The translations under genes and the position numbers were made by a program. The notes under the pieces were generated by a model that was not told where the DNA came from, made no database searches, and saw nothing but the letters and a program-made list of their open reading frames with translations. Below, one piece after another: positions 44,644 to 53,251 of a DNA stretch of 64,000 bases (its first letter is position 1; each line of letters starts with the position of its first letter). The DNA is from Leucobacter muris (GTDB lineage Bacteria > Actinomycetota > Actinomycetes > Actinomycetales > Microbacteriaceae): NCBI RefSeq assembly GCF_004028235.1, contig NZ_CP035037.1, forward strand, positions 248,001-312,000. Reading direction: 5' to 3'.

Positions 44644-44667
44644 GCGGGGGCGGATCTCCGCCCCCGC
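44644..44667. terminator. GC-rich hairpin after mmsA
   Basis: Up to 11 pairs (44644-44654 with 44657-44667) form around a very small loop, followed by a pyrimidine-rich TTCCCCTCCTT. It lies 70 bases after the mmsA stop and before the aminotransferase, suggesting partial termination or a separate promoter for the latter. Confidence 0.5.
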
Positions 44668-44733
44668 TTCCCCTCCTTCGTGTGGGATCCTGGATCCCGA
44701 CGACCGAAACCATCACGTGAAATAAGGAATCAG

Positions 44734-46125
44734 ATGACCGACTTCATCGACCTGAACGGTGCGGAGCAGAGCTTCGGCGACACCGACGCGCAGCGCGAGG
44801 TGCGCCAGAACGACCGCGACTACGTCTTCCACTCGTGGTCGGCGCAGGCGCAGATCAACCCGCTGCCCGTCGCCAAGGGCGAGGGCGTGCGCTTCTGGGA
44901 CTACGACGGCAAGGAGTACCTCGACTTCTCCTCGCAGCTCGTGAACCTCAACCTCGGTCATCAGCATCCCGGCCTCGTGAAGGCGATCCAGGATCAGGCC
45001 GGCCGCATGGCCACGATCCAGCCCGCGATGGCGAACGACGTGCGCGGCGAGCTCGCGAAGCGCGTCGTCGAGCACTCGTTCGAGGGCGCCCGCTCGGTGT
45101 TCTTCACGAACGGCGGAGCCGACGCCAACGAGTACGCGGTGCGCATGGCCCGTCACCACACCGGCCGCCAGAAGGTGCTCGCCCGCTACCGCTCGTACCA
45201 CGGCTCCACCGCGACCGCGATCACCCTCACGGGCGAGCCTCGGCGCTGGGCGAACGGCACCCCCGACGCGGGCGTCGTGCACTTCTTCGGCCCCTACCCG
45301 TACCGCTCCGAGTTCTACGCCGAGACGCCCGAGCAGGAGACCGAGCGCGCTCTGCAGCACCTCGAGCACACCATCCAGCTCGAGGGCCCGAACACCATCG
45401 CCGCCATCATCCTCGAGAGCGTGACCGGCACCAACGGCATCCTCGTGCCCACCCCCGGCTACCTCGAGGGCGTGCGCGAGCTTTGCGACAGGCACGGCAT
45501 CGTGATGATCTGCGACGAGGTCATGGCGGGCTTCGGCCGCACGGGCGAGTGGTTCGCCTTCCAGGCCTTCGGTGTCACCCCCGACCTCGTCACCTTCGCC
45601 AAGGGCGTCAACTCGGGCTACGTGCCGCTCGGCGGCGTCGTCATCTCCGAGGCGATCCACAACACCTTCGCCGATCGCTCGTTCCCGGGCGGCCTCACAT
45701 ACAGCGGCCACCCCCTCGGCGCAGCAGCAGGTGTCGCCACCTTCGACATCTTCGAGGAGGAGCAGATCCTCGAGCGCGTGCGCGATCTGGGCGAGCGAGT
45801 CGTCGAGCCCCGCCTGCGCGAGCTCGCCGAGAAGCACCCGTCGATCGGCGAGGTGCGCGGCAAGGGCCTGTTCTGGGCGCTCGAGCTCGTGCTCGACCGC
45901 GAGACCCGGGATCCGCTCGTGCCGTTCAACGCGGCCGGCGAGGCCGCGGCGCCGTTCAACGCCGTCGTCGCCGCCTGCAAGAACGCCGGCCTGTGGCCGT
46001 TCGCGGCCGGCAACCGCCTGCAGATCGCCCCGCCGCTGATCATCAGCGAGGAGGATCTGGTGACGGGTCTCGACATCATCGACGAGGCGCTGAGCGTCGC
46101 CGACGGCTACTACACCGGGAAGTAG
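44734..46125 (+). CDS. class III aminotransferase (omega-amino acid:pyruvate/2-oxoglutarate type)
   Basis: A 463-residue PLP-dependent aminotransferase. Motifs are FWDYDGKEYLDFSSQLVNLNLGH, FFTNGGADANEYAVRMAR (phosphate site), YRSYHGSTATAITLTG, MICDEVMAGFGRTGEWFAF (PLP Asp) and VTFAKGVNSGYVPLGG with the Schiff-base Lys. It belongs to the beta-alanine/GABA/taurine-pyruvate group and converts an omega-amino acid to its semialdehyde, which the flanking dehydrogenases oxidise. ATG 44734 follows AAGGAA. The exact amino donor is not readable. Confidence 0.87.
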   Translation: MTDFIDLNGAEQSFGDTDAQREVRQNDRDYVFHSWSAQAQINPLPVAKGEGVRFWDYDGKEYLDFSSQLVNLNLGHQHPGLVKAIQDQAGRMATIQPAMANDVRGELAKRVVEHSFEGARSVFFTNGGADANEYAVRMARHHTGRQKVLARYRSYHGSTATAITLTGEPRRWANGTPDAGVVHFFGPYPYRSEFYAETPEQETERALQHLEHTIQLEGPNTIAAIILESVTGTNGILVPTPGYLEGVRELCDRHGIVMICDEVMAGFGRTGEWFAFQAFGVTPDLVTFAKGVNSGYVPLGGVVISEAIHNTFADRSFPGGLTYSGHPLGAAAGVATFDIFEEEQILERVRDLGERVVEPRLRELAEKHPSIGEVRGKGLFWALELVLDRETRDPLVPFNAAGEAAAPFNAVVAACKNAGLWPFAAGNRLQIAPPLIISEEDLVTGLDIIDEALSVADGYYTGK

Positions 46126-46148
46126 CCCCACCCCGCATCGAGCGCCCG

Positions 46149-46183
46149 AGCGGTGCAGCGGCCATGGCGGCCGCTGCACCGCT
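46149..46183. terminator. 15-bp perfect hairpin between aminotransferase and SSADH
   Basis: Arms 46149-46163 and 46169-46183 are exact complements around ATGGC. It lies 24 bases after the aminotransferase stop. There is no T tract; TATATAC follows at 46189, which may belong to the promoter of the next gene. Confidence 0.5.
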
Positions 46184-46215
46184 GAGGCGTATATACGACC
46201 AACCTAAGGAGCATC

Positions 46216-47592
46216 ATGGCCAAGTACCGAGTGCAGAACCCCGCGACGGGCGAGATCGTCGAGACCTTCGACAGCGCGACCGACGCCGACATCGAGGCCG
46301 CCGTCGCGAGCGCCGACGCGGTCTACCGCGAGTGGCGCGAGAAGAGCGTGCAGGAGCGCGCCGCCGTCGTGAAGCGCGCCGCCGAGATCTTCGAGGAGCG
46401 CAAGGACGAGCTCGCCCGGATCATCGCGACCGAGATGGGCAAGTCGATCGCCGAGTCGATCGACGAGGTCGAGTTCGCGCGCGACATCATCGAGTACTAC
46501 GCGGTGCACGGCCCGAGCCTCATCACCGACTACGAGATCCCGAGCACGATCCCAGGCAAGGCCTACGTCGAGCACCGCCCCATCGGCGTGCTGCTCGGTG
46601 TCATGCCCTGGAACTTCCCCTACTACCAGGTCGCCCGCTTCGCGGCGCCGAACCTGCTGCTCGGCAACACGATCCTGCTGAAGCACGCCGACATCTGCGC
46701 GCGGTCGTCGCTCACCGTGCAGGAGATCTTCGAGGAGGCCGGCGTGCCCGTCGGCGGGTACCAGAACGTGTTCGCCTCGCACGGTCAGATCGCGTCGATG
46801 ATCGCCGATCCCCGCGTACAGGGCGTCTCGCTGACCGGTTCGGAGCGTGCGGGCGCGATCATCGGCGCGCAGGCCGGCGAGCACCTCAAGAAGTGCGTGC
46901 TCGAGCTCGGCGGCATCGACCCGATGGTGGTGCTCGACAGCGACGACGTCGCGGCGACCGCGGCCGAGGCGTGGAACTTCCGCGTCTACAACGGCGGCCA
47001 GGTCTGCAACTCGAACAAGCGCCTGATCGTCATGGACGACATCTACGACGAGTTCGTCGCCGAGCTCAAGAAGCTGGCAGAGGGGCTCGTGCCGGGTGAC
47101 CAGCTGAACCTCGCCGAGGGCGAGTTCGCACCGCTGTCGACCCGCGTCGCGGCCGAGACCGTGCACGCGCAGGTGCAGAAGGCCGTCTCCGAGGGAGCGA
47201 CGCTCGAGGCGGGCGGCGTGCTCTCGGACGGTCCGGCGGCCTACTACTCGCCCGCCGTGCTCACGGGCGTGCCGCGCGACTCGGAGTCGTACGGCGAGGA
47301 GATCTTCGGGCCCGTCGCCACCGTCTACCGGGTGTCGAGCGACGAGGAGGCGCTCGAACTCGCGAACGACTGCGCGCTCGGCCTGGGCGGTTCCGTCTTC
47401 TCGACCGACGAGGCGCGCGCAGCGCGCGTCGCCTCGCGGCTCGAGGTGGGCATGTCGCACGTCAACACGATCGCGGCCGAGGCGGCGGAGATCCCGTTCG
47501 GCGGGGTGAAGCGCTCGGGCTTCGGCCGCGAGATGGGCCCGCTCGGCATCGGCGAGTTCGCGAACAAGCGCCTCTTCTTCGTGGCGGCGTAG
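46216..47592 (+). CDS. gabD: NAD-dependent succinate-semialdehyde dehydrogenase
   Basis: A 458-residue aldehyde dehydrogenase of the short Sad/GabD2 type. YRVQNPATGEIVETFDSATD opens it, then GVMPWNFPYYQVARFAAPNLLLGN, catalytic Glu in LELGGIDPMVV, catalytic Cys in NGGQVCNSNKR, and the late FGPVATVYRV and PFGGVKRSGFGREMG. It oxidises succinate semialdehyde (from GABA) to succinate; related semialdehydes are possible. AAGGAG lies 6 bases before the ATG. It is the last gene of the omega-amino-acid set. Confidence 0.88.
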   Translation: MAKYRVQNPATGEIVETFDSATDADIEAAVASADAVYREWREKSVQERAAVVKRAAEIFEERKDELARIIATEMGKSIAESIDEVEFARDIIEYYAVHGPSLITDYEIPSTIPGKAYVEHRPIGVLLGVMPWNFPYYQVARFAAPNLLLGNTILLKHADICARSSLTVQEIFEEAGVPVGGYQNVFASHGQIASMIADPRVQGVSLTGSERAGAIIGAQAGEHLKKCVLELGGIDPMVVLDSDDVAATAAEAWNFRVYNGGQVCNSNKRLIVMDDIYDEFVAELKKLAEGLVPGDQLNLAEGEFAPLSTRVAAETVHAQVQKAVSEGATLEAGGVLSDGPAAYYSPAVLTGVPRDSESYGEEIFGPVATVYRVSSDEEALELANDCALGLGGSVFSTDEARAARVASRLEVGMSHVNTIAAEAAEIPFGGVKRSGFGREMGPLGIGEFANKRLFFVAA

Positions 47593-47623
47593 GCGGTCGC
47601 GGAGACGCGCCCGCGGGCGCGGT

Positions 47624-47655
47624 GAAGGGGGCAGGATCGGTGATCCCGCCCCTTC
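47624..47655. terminator. hairpin after succinate-semialdehyde dehydrogenase
   Basis: GAAGGGGG-containing arm 47624-47638 pairs with 47642-47655 with one bulge. It lies 31 bases after the stop and faces the convergent VOC gene. A short mixed sequence follows, without a T tract. Confidence 0.5.
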
Positions 47656-47726
47656 GGCGTTTCCGGGAGGCGGATCGCGATCCGCCGTGACGAATCGTCG
47701 GCCCGGTCGTGGGCCAGTGGCTCTGC

Positions 47727-48251
47727 TCAGCGGCCGGGAGCGGTATCCGTGTCGGGACCGTGCTCATCGGTGTAGCTGCCGGGGCCGTGATGGTCGCTGT
47801 TGGTTCCCGGAACGGGGTCCGGGCCGGCGCCGTGCTGGTCGGTGTAGGCTCCGGGGCCCTCTTCCGCGGCCTGGGCCTCCATGTAGGAGAATTCGAGGTT
47901 GTTGCCGTCGGGATCCTGCATGCTGCGCTGGTACATGAAGCCGTAGTCCTGCGGGGCGCCGTTCTCGACGCCGCCGGCGGCGAGGCCGGCCTCGACCGTC
48001 GAGTCGACGTGCGCGCGGGAGTCCCGGCTGAGCGCCACGATCACCTGCGCGCTCTCGCGCGGGTCGGCGAGGGGCTTGTCGGTGAACTGTGCGAAGTGCT
48101 CGCGGGTGAGCATCATGAAGAAGGTTTGGTCGTCCCAGACGACGCAGGCGGCGTTCTCGTCGGTGAACATCGGGTTGATGCTGCATCCGAGTGCCGTGTA
48201 GAAGGCTTTGCTGCGGTCGAGGTCGGTGGTGGTCAGATTGACGAAGATCAT
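47727..48251 (-). CDS. VOC (glyoxalase/bleomycin resistance) family protein with His/Asp/Gly-rich tail
   Basis: A 174-residue protein. Residues 1-125 form a single VOC domain (MIFVNLTTTDLDRSKAFYTALG, FMMLTREHFAQF, DPDGNNLEFSYME), of the PhnB/YaeR-like sort with unknown substrate. The last 45 residues are an unusual acidic, glycine- and histidine-rich tail with a repeated pattern (GPGAYTDQHG, GPGSYTDEHG). It could bind metal, but this is a guess. ATG 48251 follows GGAG at 6 bases. The gene stands alone. Confidence 0.8.
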   Translation of the reverse strand: MIFVNLTTTDLDRSKAFYTALGCSINPMFTDENAACVVWDDQTFFMMLTREHFAQFTDKPLADPRESAQVIVALSRDSRAHVDSTVEAGLAAGGVENGAPQDYGFMYQRSMQDPDGNNLEFSYMEAQAAEEGPGAYTDQHGAGPDPVPGTNSDHHGPGSYTDEHGPDTDTAPGR

Positions 48252-48343
48252 GGGAGGCTCCTCTGGCTCGTTCGTCGTCGGTGCTGCCAGCCTGCAGGGA
48301 ACACCTGCGCGCGTCAAGGGTGCGCGGCGGATCGCGGGCGGGC

Positions 48344-48426
48344 GCAGTTCAGGCAGGGGATCGCAGCTCAGACGGAGGTTCTGCGCCGAATCGACCTCCT
48401 GAGCTGAGATCTCCGGTCTGAACTGC
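48344..48426. repeat. 83-bp imperfect inverted repeat
   Basis: The ends GCAGTTCAG and CTGAACTGC are exact complements, and further inward AGCTCAG/CTGAGCT and GGAGGT/ACCTCC also pair in register with small gaps. It lies between the divergent VOC and MarR genes. It may be a structured regulatory or mobile remnant. Confidence 0.45.
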
Positions 48427-48478
48427 GGAGATCCTTCGCGGGGTGGGGGCTCGGCAGGTCGGCGCTCCGCCGATCATC

Positions 48479-48514
48479 ATTTGCATAGCTTTACTATGCA
48501 AATGGGCGTATAGT
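48479..48514 (+). promoter_or_regulatory. 10-bp inverted repeat operator and -10 of MarR-MFS unit
   Basis: ATTTGCATAG (48479-48488) and its exact complement (48494-48503) flank CTTTA, the typical size of a MarR-dimer site. TATAGT (48509-48514) is a good -10, and GTG 48522 lies at the expected transcription start. Binding would block RNA polymerase, implying autoregulation. Confidence 0.65.
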
Positions 48515-48521
48515 GGTCGCT

Positions 48522-48983
48522 GTGATCGAGAAGAACGGTAAGAACGCATCGGGTCTCGATGCGCTTGCGCTTGAACTCACGCGCACCAGCGGCCGCTTCG
48601 CGCGCATCGCGGGGCGCACCGCCGGGGTGGGCTACTCCCTGGTCGCCTGGCGGGTGCTGGCCGACCTCGAACAGACCGGCTCGGCGCGGGTCAGCGAACT
48701 CGCGCAGCAGCAGCGCGTGGCACAGCCCTCCATGACCGGGCTCGTGCAGCGGCTCGAGCACGAGGGCTGGGTCGACCGCAGCCCCGACCCCGATGACGGC
48801 CGCGCCTCCCGCGTGGCCATCACCGAGGCCGGCCGAGCCGCGCTCGACGAGTACCGGCGCATCGCCGCCGACCGGGTGCGACCCCACCTCGGCGAACTCT
48901 CCGACTTCGACCGCGCCACGCTCGCCCGAGCGGTCGAGCTGATGCAGCAGCTGAGCGAGCGGATCGGCGATCCGCGGGCCTGA
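48522..48983 (+). CDS. MarR family transcriptional regulator (MFS partner)
   Basis: A 153-residue winged-helix repressor (LAQQQRVAQPSMTGLVQRLEHEGWVDRSPDPDDGRASRVAITEAG, the MarR signature). GTG 48522 is chosen because TATAGT ends 7 bases before it, giving a leaderless mRNA; GTG 48513 would lie inside the -10. It sits upstream of the MFS efflux gene, which it probably represses until a drug-like ligand binds. Confidence 0.85.
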   Translation: MIEKNGKNASGLDALALELTRTSGRFARIAGRTAGVGYSLVAWRVLADLEQTGSARVSELAQQQRVAQPSMTGLVQRLEHEGWVDRSPDPDDGRASRVAITEAGRAALDEYRRIAADRVRPHLGELSDFDRATLARAVELMQQLSERIGDPRA

Positions 48984-49029
48984 TCCGCACCTCGCCGCCA
49001 CCACACCCCATCCACCCCGAGGAGCCACC

Positions 49030-50379
49030 ACGTCCACCGTCACCGAATCCACGCCCGCCACCGGATCCATCCCGGTTCCCGACCCGACCGCGCCGGGGCC
49101 CGCCCCCGCGCGCAAGGCGTCGATCCTGCGTCAGCCCACCGCCGTCTGGGCGATCGCCTTCGCCTGCGCGATCTCCTTCATGGGCATCGGCCTCGTCGAC
49201 CCGATCCTGCCGGCCATCAGCCATGAACTGGGTGCGAGCGCCAGCCAGACCATGCTGCTCTTCACGAGCTACCTCTTCATCACGGGCATCGCGATGTTCT
49301 TCACGAGCTGGGTCTCCGGGCTCATCGGCGTGCGCTGGACGCTCGTGACGGGCCTCGTGCTGATCGTGGTCTTCGCCGCCCTTGCGGGAGCCTCCGGTAC
49401 GGTCGGCGAGATCATCGGGTTCCGCGCCGGCTGGGGCCTCGGCAACGCGCTCTTCATCTCGACCGCGCTCGCCGCGATCGTCGGCGCCGCCTCGGGCGGA
49501 TCGCGCCAGGCGATCGTGCTCTACGAAGCCGCACTCGGCGTCGGCATGGCCATCGGCCCGCTCGTGGGCGGCGCCCTCGGATCCATCTCGTGGCGAGGCC
49601 CGTTCTTCGGCACCGCCGTGCTCATGGCGGTCGCGCTGCTGGCGATCCTGGTGCTGCTGCGCACCCCGAAGCAGACCGCCGAGCAGCGCGCCGCGGCCCG
49701 GGCCGAGCGGCCCTCGCTCGTCGCCGGATTCAAGGCCCTCGGCAACCCCGCGCTGCTCGCACTGGCCGCGGTCGCGTTCTTCTACAACTTCGGCTTCTTC
49801 GTGCTGCTCGCCTACAGCCCCTACCCCATGGAGGCCGCGGCGAAGGCCGCGGGCGTGGCGGCGTTCGGCGTGCACGAGCTGGGCCTCGTCTTCTTCGGCT
49901 GGGGCCTCGCCCTCGCGATCACCTCGGTGCTCGTCGCCCCCGTGCTGACGCGCCGATTCGGTCTGCGGCCCGTGCTCTTCACGATGCTCGGGGGCCTCAC
50001 GATCTGCCTCGTGCTGCTCGGCGTCTTCGTGCATTCGCTGCCGGGGCTCGTCACGGTCGTGGTGGTGAGCGGCCTGCTGCTGGGCGTGATGAACACCGCG
50101 CTCACCGAGGCGGTGATGGTGGCGACCGACCTGCCGCGCAACGTGGCGTCGTCGACCTACTCGGCAGTGCGCTTCATCGGCGGCGCCATCGCACCCGCCG
50201 TGGCGGGCCCCCTCGCCGCGGCCCTGGGCGCGCCCGCGCCCTACTGGATCGGCGCCGCTTCGCTCGTGGTCTCGATCGTCGTGCTCGCGAGCGTCGGCCA
50301 CCTGCTGCACCGGGTCGGCTCGCCTCACGAGACCGCCGAGGAGGAGGCCGCCGCGATCTCGGCCGGCGACGCCGCGTAG
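49030..50379 (+). CDS. MFS efflux transporter with apparent ACG start
   Basis: A drug:H+ antiporter-type MFS protein with 12 predicted helices (DPILPAISHELG after helix 1, VSGLIGVRWTL, GWGLGNALFISTALAAIVG, YEAALGVGMAIGPLVGG). The first normal start, ATG 49180, cuts helix 1 in half. The frame is open back to a stop at 48952, with no ATG, GTG or TTG before 49180. At 49030 an ACG is followed by STVTESTPATG and preceded by GAGGAG at 6 bases. So either ACG is used as a rare start or one base is wrong or mutated. From 49030 the protein is 449 residues, with a Pro/Ala-rich lead. It is probably controlled by the upstream MarR. Confidence 0.75.
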   Translation, partial: TSTVTESTPATGSIPVPDPTAPGPAPARKASILRQPTAVWAIAFACAISFMGIGLVDPILPAISHELGASASQTMLLFTSYLFITGIAMFFTSWVSGLIGVRWTLVTGLVLIVVFAALAGASGTVGEIIGFRAGWGLGNALFISTALAAIVGAASGGSRQAIVLYEAALGVGMAIGPLVGGALGSISWRGPFFGTAVLMAVALLAILVLLRTPKQTAEQRAAARAERPSLVAGFKALGNPALLALAAVAFFYNFGFFVLLAYSPYPMEAAAKAAGVAAFGVHELGLVFFGWGLALAITSVLVAPVLTRRFGLRPVLFTMLGGLTICLVLLGVFVHSLPGLVTVVVVSGLLLGVMNTALTEAVMVATDLPRNVASSTYSAVRFIGGAIAPAVAGPLAAALGAPAPYWIGAASLVVSIVVLASVGHLLHRVGSPHETAEEEAAAISAGDAA

Positions 50380-50467
50380 GGCTTCCGCGGGGCGATCCGA
50401 ACGCCGCGCGACGGGGTCGGGTCGGCGTCTCCGAGCCGCGCAGGCAGTCCCCGCCTCTCCGTGGGAG

Positions 50468-50560
50468 CAACTCGAGTGGGCGAACAGTGCCCCGATTCGG
50501 AGCGATCGGAGCACTCTTCGCCCTCTCGCGCGCGCAGCGGGGCCCGTGGATCTCGAGTTG
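50468..50560. repeat. nested inverted repeat after MFS gene
   Basis: CAACTCGAG (50468-50476) pairs with 50552-50560, and within it a 13-base arm (50478-50490) pairs with 50511-50523 at 12 of 13 positions. It fills most of the 236-bp gap between the convergent MFS and FMN reductase genes. No coding potential. Confidence 0.4.
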
Positions 50561-50615
50561 AGCGAGGCGGCCGGAGTCGGGCGCCCGCCCGCTGCGACGC
50601 GCGGGCCCGGGGCGT

Positions 50616-51314
50616 TCAGCCCCCGGTCGCCAGCCGCATGAGGTCGGTGTCGAGGTCGATGCCGAGCTCGGTGCCTCCCGCGCTGCCGAAGGAGTGCTGG
50701 TATCCGCCCCACGAGTCGCCGCGCACCGTCTCGCGGAAGCCGCCCGCGATCAGCGCGATCAGCTCGGCCGCCGCGCGGTTGATGCGCTTGCCGAGGTCGC
50801 CGCTGTTCCAGTCCTCGGGGGCGGCGAAGAGCGACGTGGGCGCGGTGACGGTGCGCAGGTAGGCGAAGAGCCCGCGCAGCTGGTCGTCGACCACGAGCGC
50901 GTGGCGCGAGCTGCCGGCGGTCGCCGCGAGCACGACGGGCGTGCCGATGAGCAGGTCGTTGTCGAGCGCCTGGAAGAACGAGGTGAACAGCCCGCTGGGG
51001 CCCGCCTTGTAGACGGGTGTCGACACGACGAGCGCGTCGGCGTCGCGCAGCGCGTCGCTCGCCTCCTGCAGTGCGGGTGAGACGTGCTGCGAGACGAGGG
51101 CGGTCGTGATGTCCTGCGCGAGCGCGCGCAGGTCGACGAACCGCACCCGCAGTTCGATGCCGCGCTGCGCGGCGAGCGCCGCGGCGCGATCGGCGATGCG
51201 GCTCGCGAACATCGAGGTGGTGGAGGGGTCGCTCGTGCCTGCGCTGATGACCGCGAGGGTGCGGGCTTCGGGGCGCTCGGCGCCGGCGGCGGGCGTGTCG
51301 AGGGTGTGCAGCAT
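50616..51314 (-). CDS. NADPH-dependent FMN reductase (MsuE/SsuE-like)
   Basis: A 232-residue flavodoxin-fold FMN reductase (LAVISAGTSDPSTTSMFASRIA, DADALVVSTPVYKAGPSGLFTSFFQALD, GTPVVLAATAGSSRHALVVDDQLR). It supplies reduced FMN to a flavin-dependent monooxygenase; the LLM enzyme encoded two genes upstream is the obvious partner. ATG 51314 has GAGGAG 5 bases before it. It lies downstream of a MarR gene in the same direction. Confidence 0.85.
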   Translation of the reverse strand: MLHTLDTPAAGAERPEARTLAVISAGTSDPSTTSMFASRIADRAAALAAQRGIELRVRFVDLRALAQDITTALVSQHVSPALQEASDALRDADALVVSTPVYKAGPSGLFTSFFQALDNDLLIGTPVVLAATAGSSRHALVVDDQLRGLFAYLRTVTAPTSLFAAPEDWNSGDLGKRINRAAAELIALIAGGFRETVRGDSWGGYQHSFGSAGGTELGIDLDTDLMRLATGG

Positions 51315-51381
51315 GGGGGCTCCTCGGGTGAAGGGTGATGGAAAGCTGTGGTCGGGGAGGCGGGCGGTGCCCGCCGAGGGC

Positions 51382-51837
51382 CTACGAGTCGCGCTCGGGC
51401 CGGGATGCGAGCTTGCCGCAGAGCGCGCGCAGATCCCGCATCTCCTCGGGTGAGAGGGCGGCGCCGAGCTCGCGGCCCACGCTCTTCGCGTGCGCACGCC
51501 CGGTTTCGCGCTGCACGCGCGCGCCCTCCTCGGTGAGCGAGATGCGCACGGCCCGGCCGTCGTCGGGGTCGGTCTCGCGGTGCAGCAGGCCGCGGGCGAC
51601 GAGCCGGTCGATCATGCGCGAGAGTGCGGGCTGGCTGAGCAGCACGCCGTCCTGGACCTCGCAGAGGCGCATGGGGCCGTCCCCTTTCGCGAGCGTGTAG
51701 AGCACGTCGTACTCCCGCATGGCGGCCTCCTGCCACATGCTCTCGCTCGCGAAGATCGCCGTGAGCCGCGCGTGCGCGGTCATGAGCGACTCCCAGGCCT
51801 CGTTCGCGAGTCTGAGATCGATGCGTTCGGTGTTCAT
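51382..51837 (-). CDS. MarR family transcriptional regulator
   Basis: A 151-residue MarR protein (YDVLYTLAKGDGPMRLCEVQDGVLLSQPALSRMIDRLVARGLLHRETDPDDGRAVRISLTEEG). It sits between the LLM oxidoreductase and the FMN reductase, all on the minus strand with gaps of 25 and 67 bases, so the three likely form one regulated unit. A candidate operator, ATGC-N4-GCAT at 53084-53095, lies upstream of the LLM gene. Confidence 0.86.
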   Translation of the reverse strand: MNTERIDLRLANEAWESLMTAHARLTAIFASESMWQEAAMREYDVLYTLAKGDGPMRLCEVQDGVLLSQPALSRMIDRLVARGLLHRETDPDDGRAVRISLTEEGARVQRETGRAHAKSVGRELGAALSPEEMRDLRALCGKLASRPERDS

Positions 51838-51862
51838 GGGATTCTCCGATCGAGGGGGCGGA

Positions 51863-53050
51863 TCAGCGGAGGCCGAATGCGGCCCCTGATCCGCCCGCGC
51901 TGTCGAGGTAGGGCGATCCGCCCGTCACGTTATCACCGCGGTTCGCGCGCGGTCGCGGCTGCCGGGGGGCCTCGTCGCCGTACTTGGCGCGCACGAGGCT
52001 CGCGTGGGTCGGCGATTCGGGCACCTCGGGGTCGCGGCGTGCGGCGAGCTCGCGGCGCAGCACCGGAACGACCTCCTCGCCCAGCAGGTCGAGCTGCTCG
52101 AGCACGGTCTTGAGCGGCAGGCCGGCGTGGTCGATGAGGAACATCTGGCGCTGGTAGTCGCCGAAGGTCTCGCGGAACGTGAGGGTCTTGTCGATGACCT
52201 CCTGCGGGCTGCCGACGCTCAGCGGGGTCTGGGTCATGAAGTCCTCCATGCGCGGCCCGTGGCCGTAGACCGGGGCCTCGTCGAAGTAGGGGCGGAAGCC
52301 GTCGATCGCATCCTGCGACTTCTTCGCGATGAAGGTCTGCCCGCCGAGGCCGACGATCGCCTGCTTGGCGCTGCCGTGCCCGTAGTGCTCGTAGCGCTCT
52401 CGGTAGAAGTCGATGAGGCGCAGCGAGTGCTCGGACGGCCAGAAGATGTGGTTCGCGAAGAAGCCGTCGCCGTAGTAGGCGGCCTGTTCGGCGATCTCGG
52501 GGGTGCGGATCGATCCGTGCCACACGAAGGGTGGCACGTCGTCGAGGGGGCGCGGGGTGCTCGTGAAGCCCTGCAGAGGGGTGCGGAAGTTGCCCTCGTA
52601 GTCGACCACGTCTTCGCGCCACAGGCGGTGCAGCAGGTTGTAGTTCTCGAGCGCGAGCGGCAGCGAGCTGCGAATGTCCTTGCCGAACCAGGGGTAGACG
52701 GGGACGGTGTTGCCGCGCCCGAGCATGAGGTCCATTCGGCCCCCGGCGAGGTGCTGCAGCATCGCGTACTCCTCGGCGACGCGCACCGGGTCGTTCGTGG
52801 TGATGAGGGTGGTGCTCGTGCTGAGCTTCAGGCGCTCGGTCTGCCCGGCGATGTAGGCGAGGAAGGTCGACGGGCTCGACGAGAAGAACGGCGGGTTGTG
52901 ATGCTCGCCGATGGCGAAGACGTCGAGGCCCACCTCCTCGGCGTGCTTCGCGATGGTCGCGAGGCCCTGAATGCGCTCGGCCTCGCTGGGGGTCTCGCCG
53001 CTGACCGGATCGCGGGTCACGTCGCTGACCGAGAAGATCCCGAACTCCAT
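51863..53050 (-). CDS. LLM class flavin-dependent oxidoreductase (luciferase-like monooxygenase)
   Basis: A 395-residue TIM-barrel bacterial luciferase-like enzyme. The start is MEFGIFSVSD, followed by FAIGEHHNPPFFSSSP, STTLITTNDPVRVAEEYAMLQHLAGGRMDLMLGRG and HGSIRTPEIAEQAAYYGDGFFA. It uses FMNH2, probably supplied by the neighbouring reductase, to oxygenate an unknown organic substrate (alkanesulfonate-type and sulfur compounds are common for the family). ATG 53050 has GGAG at 6 bases. The upstream 50 bases contain an AT-rich promoter and the MarR-site candidate. Confidence 0.87.
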   Translation of the reverse strand: MEFGIFSVSDVTRDPVSGETPSEAERIQGLATIAKHAEEVGLDVFAIGEHHNPPFFSSSPSTFLAYIAGQTERLKLSTSTTLITTNDPVRVAEEYAMLQHLAGGRMDLMLGRGNTVPVYPWFGKDIRSSLPLALENYNLLHRLWREDVVDYEGNFRTPLQGFTSTPRPLDDVPPFVWHGSIRTPEIAEQAAYYGDGFFANHIFWPSEHSLRLIDFYRERYEHYGHGSAKQAIVGLGGQTFIAKKSQDAIDGFRPYFDEAPVYGHGPRMEDFMTQTPLSVGSPQEVIDKTLTFRETFGDYQRQMFLIDHAGLPLKTVLEQLDLLGEEVVPVLRRELAARRDPEVPESPTHASLVRAKYGDEAPRQPRPRANRGDNVTGGSPYLDSAGGSGAAFGLR

Positions 53051-53251
53051 GGGGTGCTCCGTTCTGTTGTTGCGCCCAATTATATGCGCTTGCATGTAAA
53101 TCTAACGCGGCCGCGCGGAGGTTATTCCCGGGGGTCTCTCCGGTCGACGGAAGCGACTCGAGCGGCGCCGCGGGAGGGGCCGGCCGGCTCTCGTGCGCGC
53201 TCTCTCGGCGTGCCGCCGTCCGCCGGTCCGGCGCCTTCGGGGGCCGCGGCC

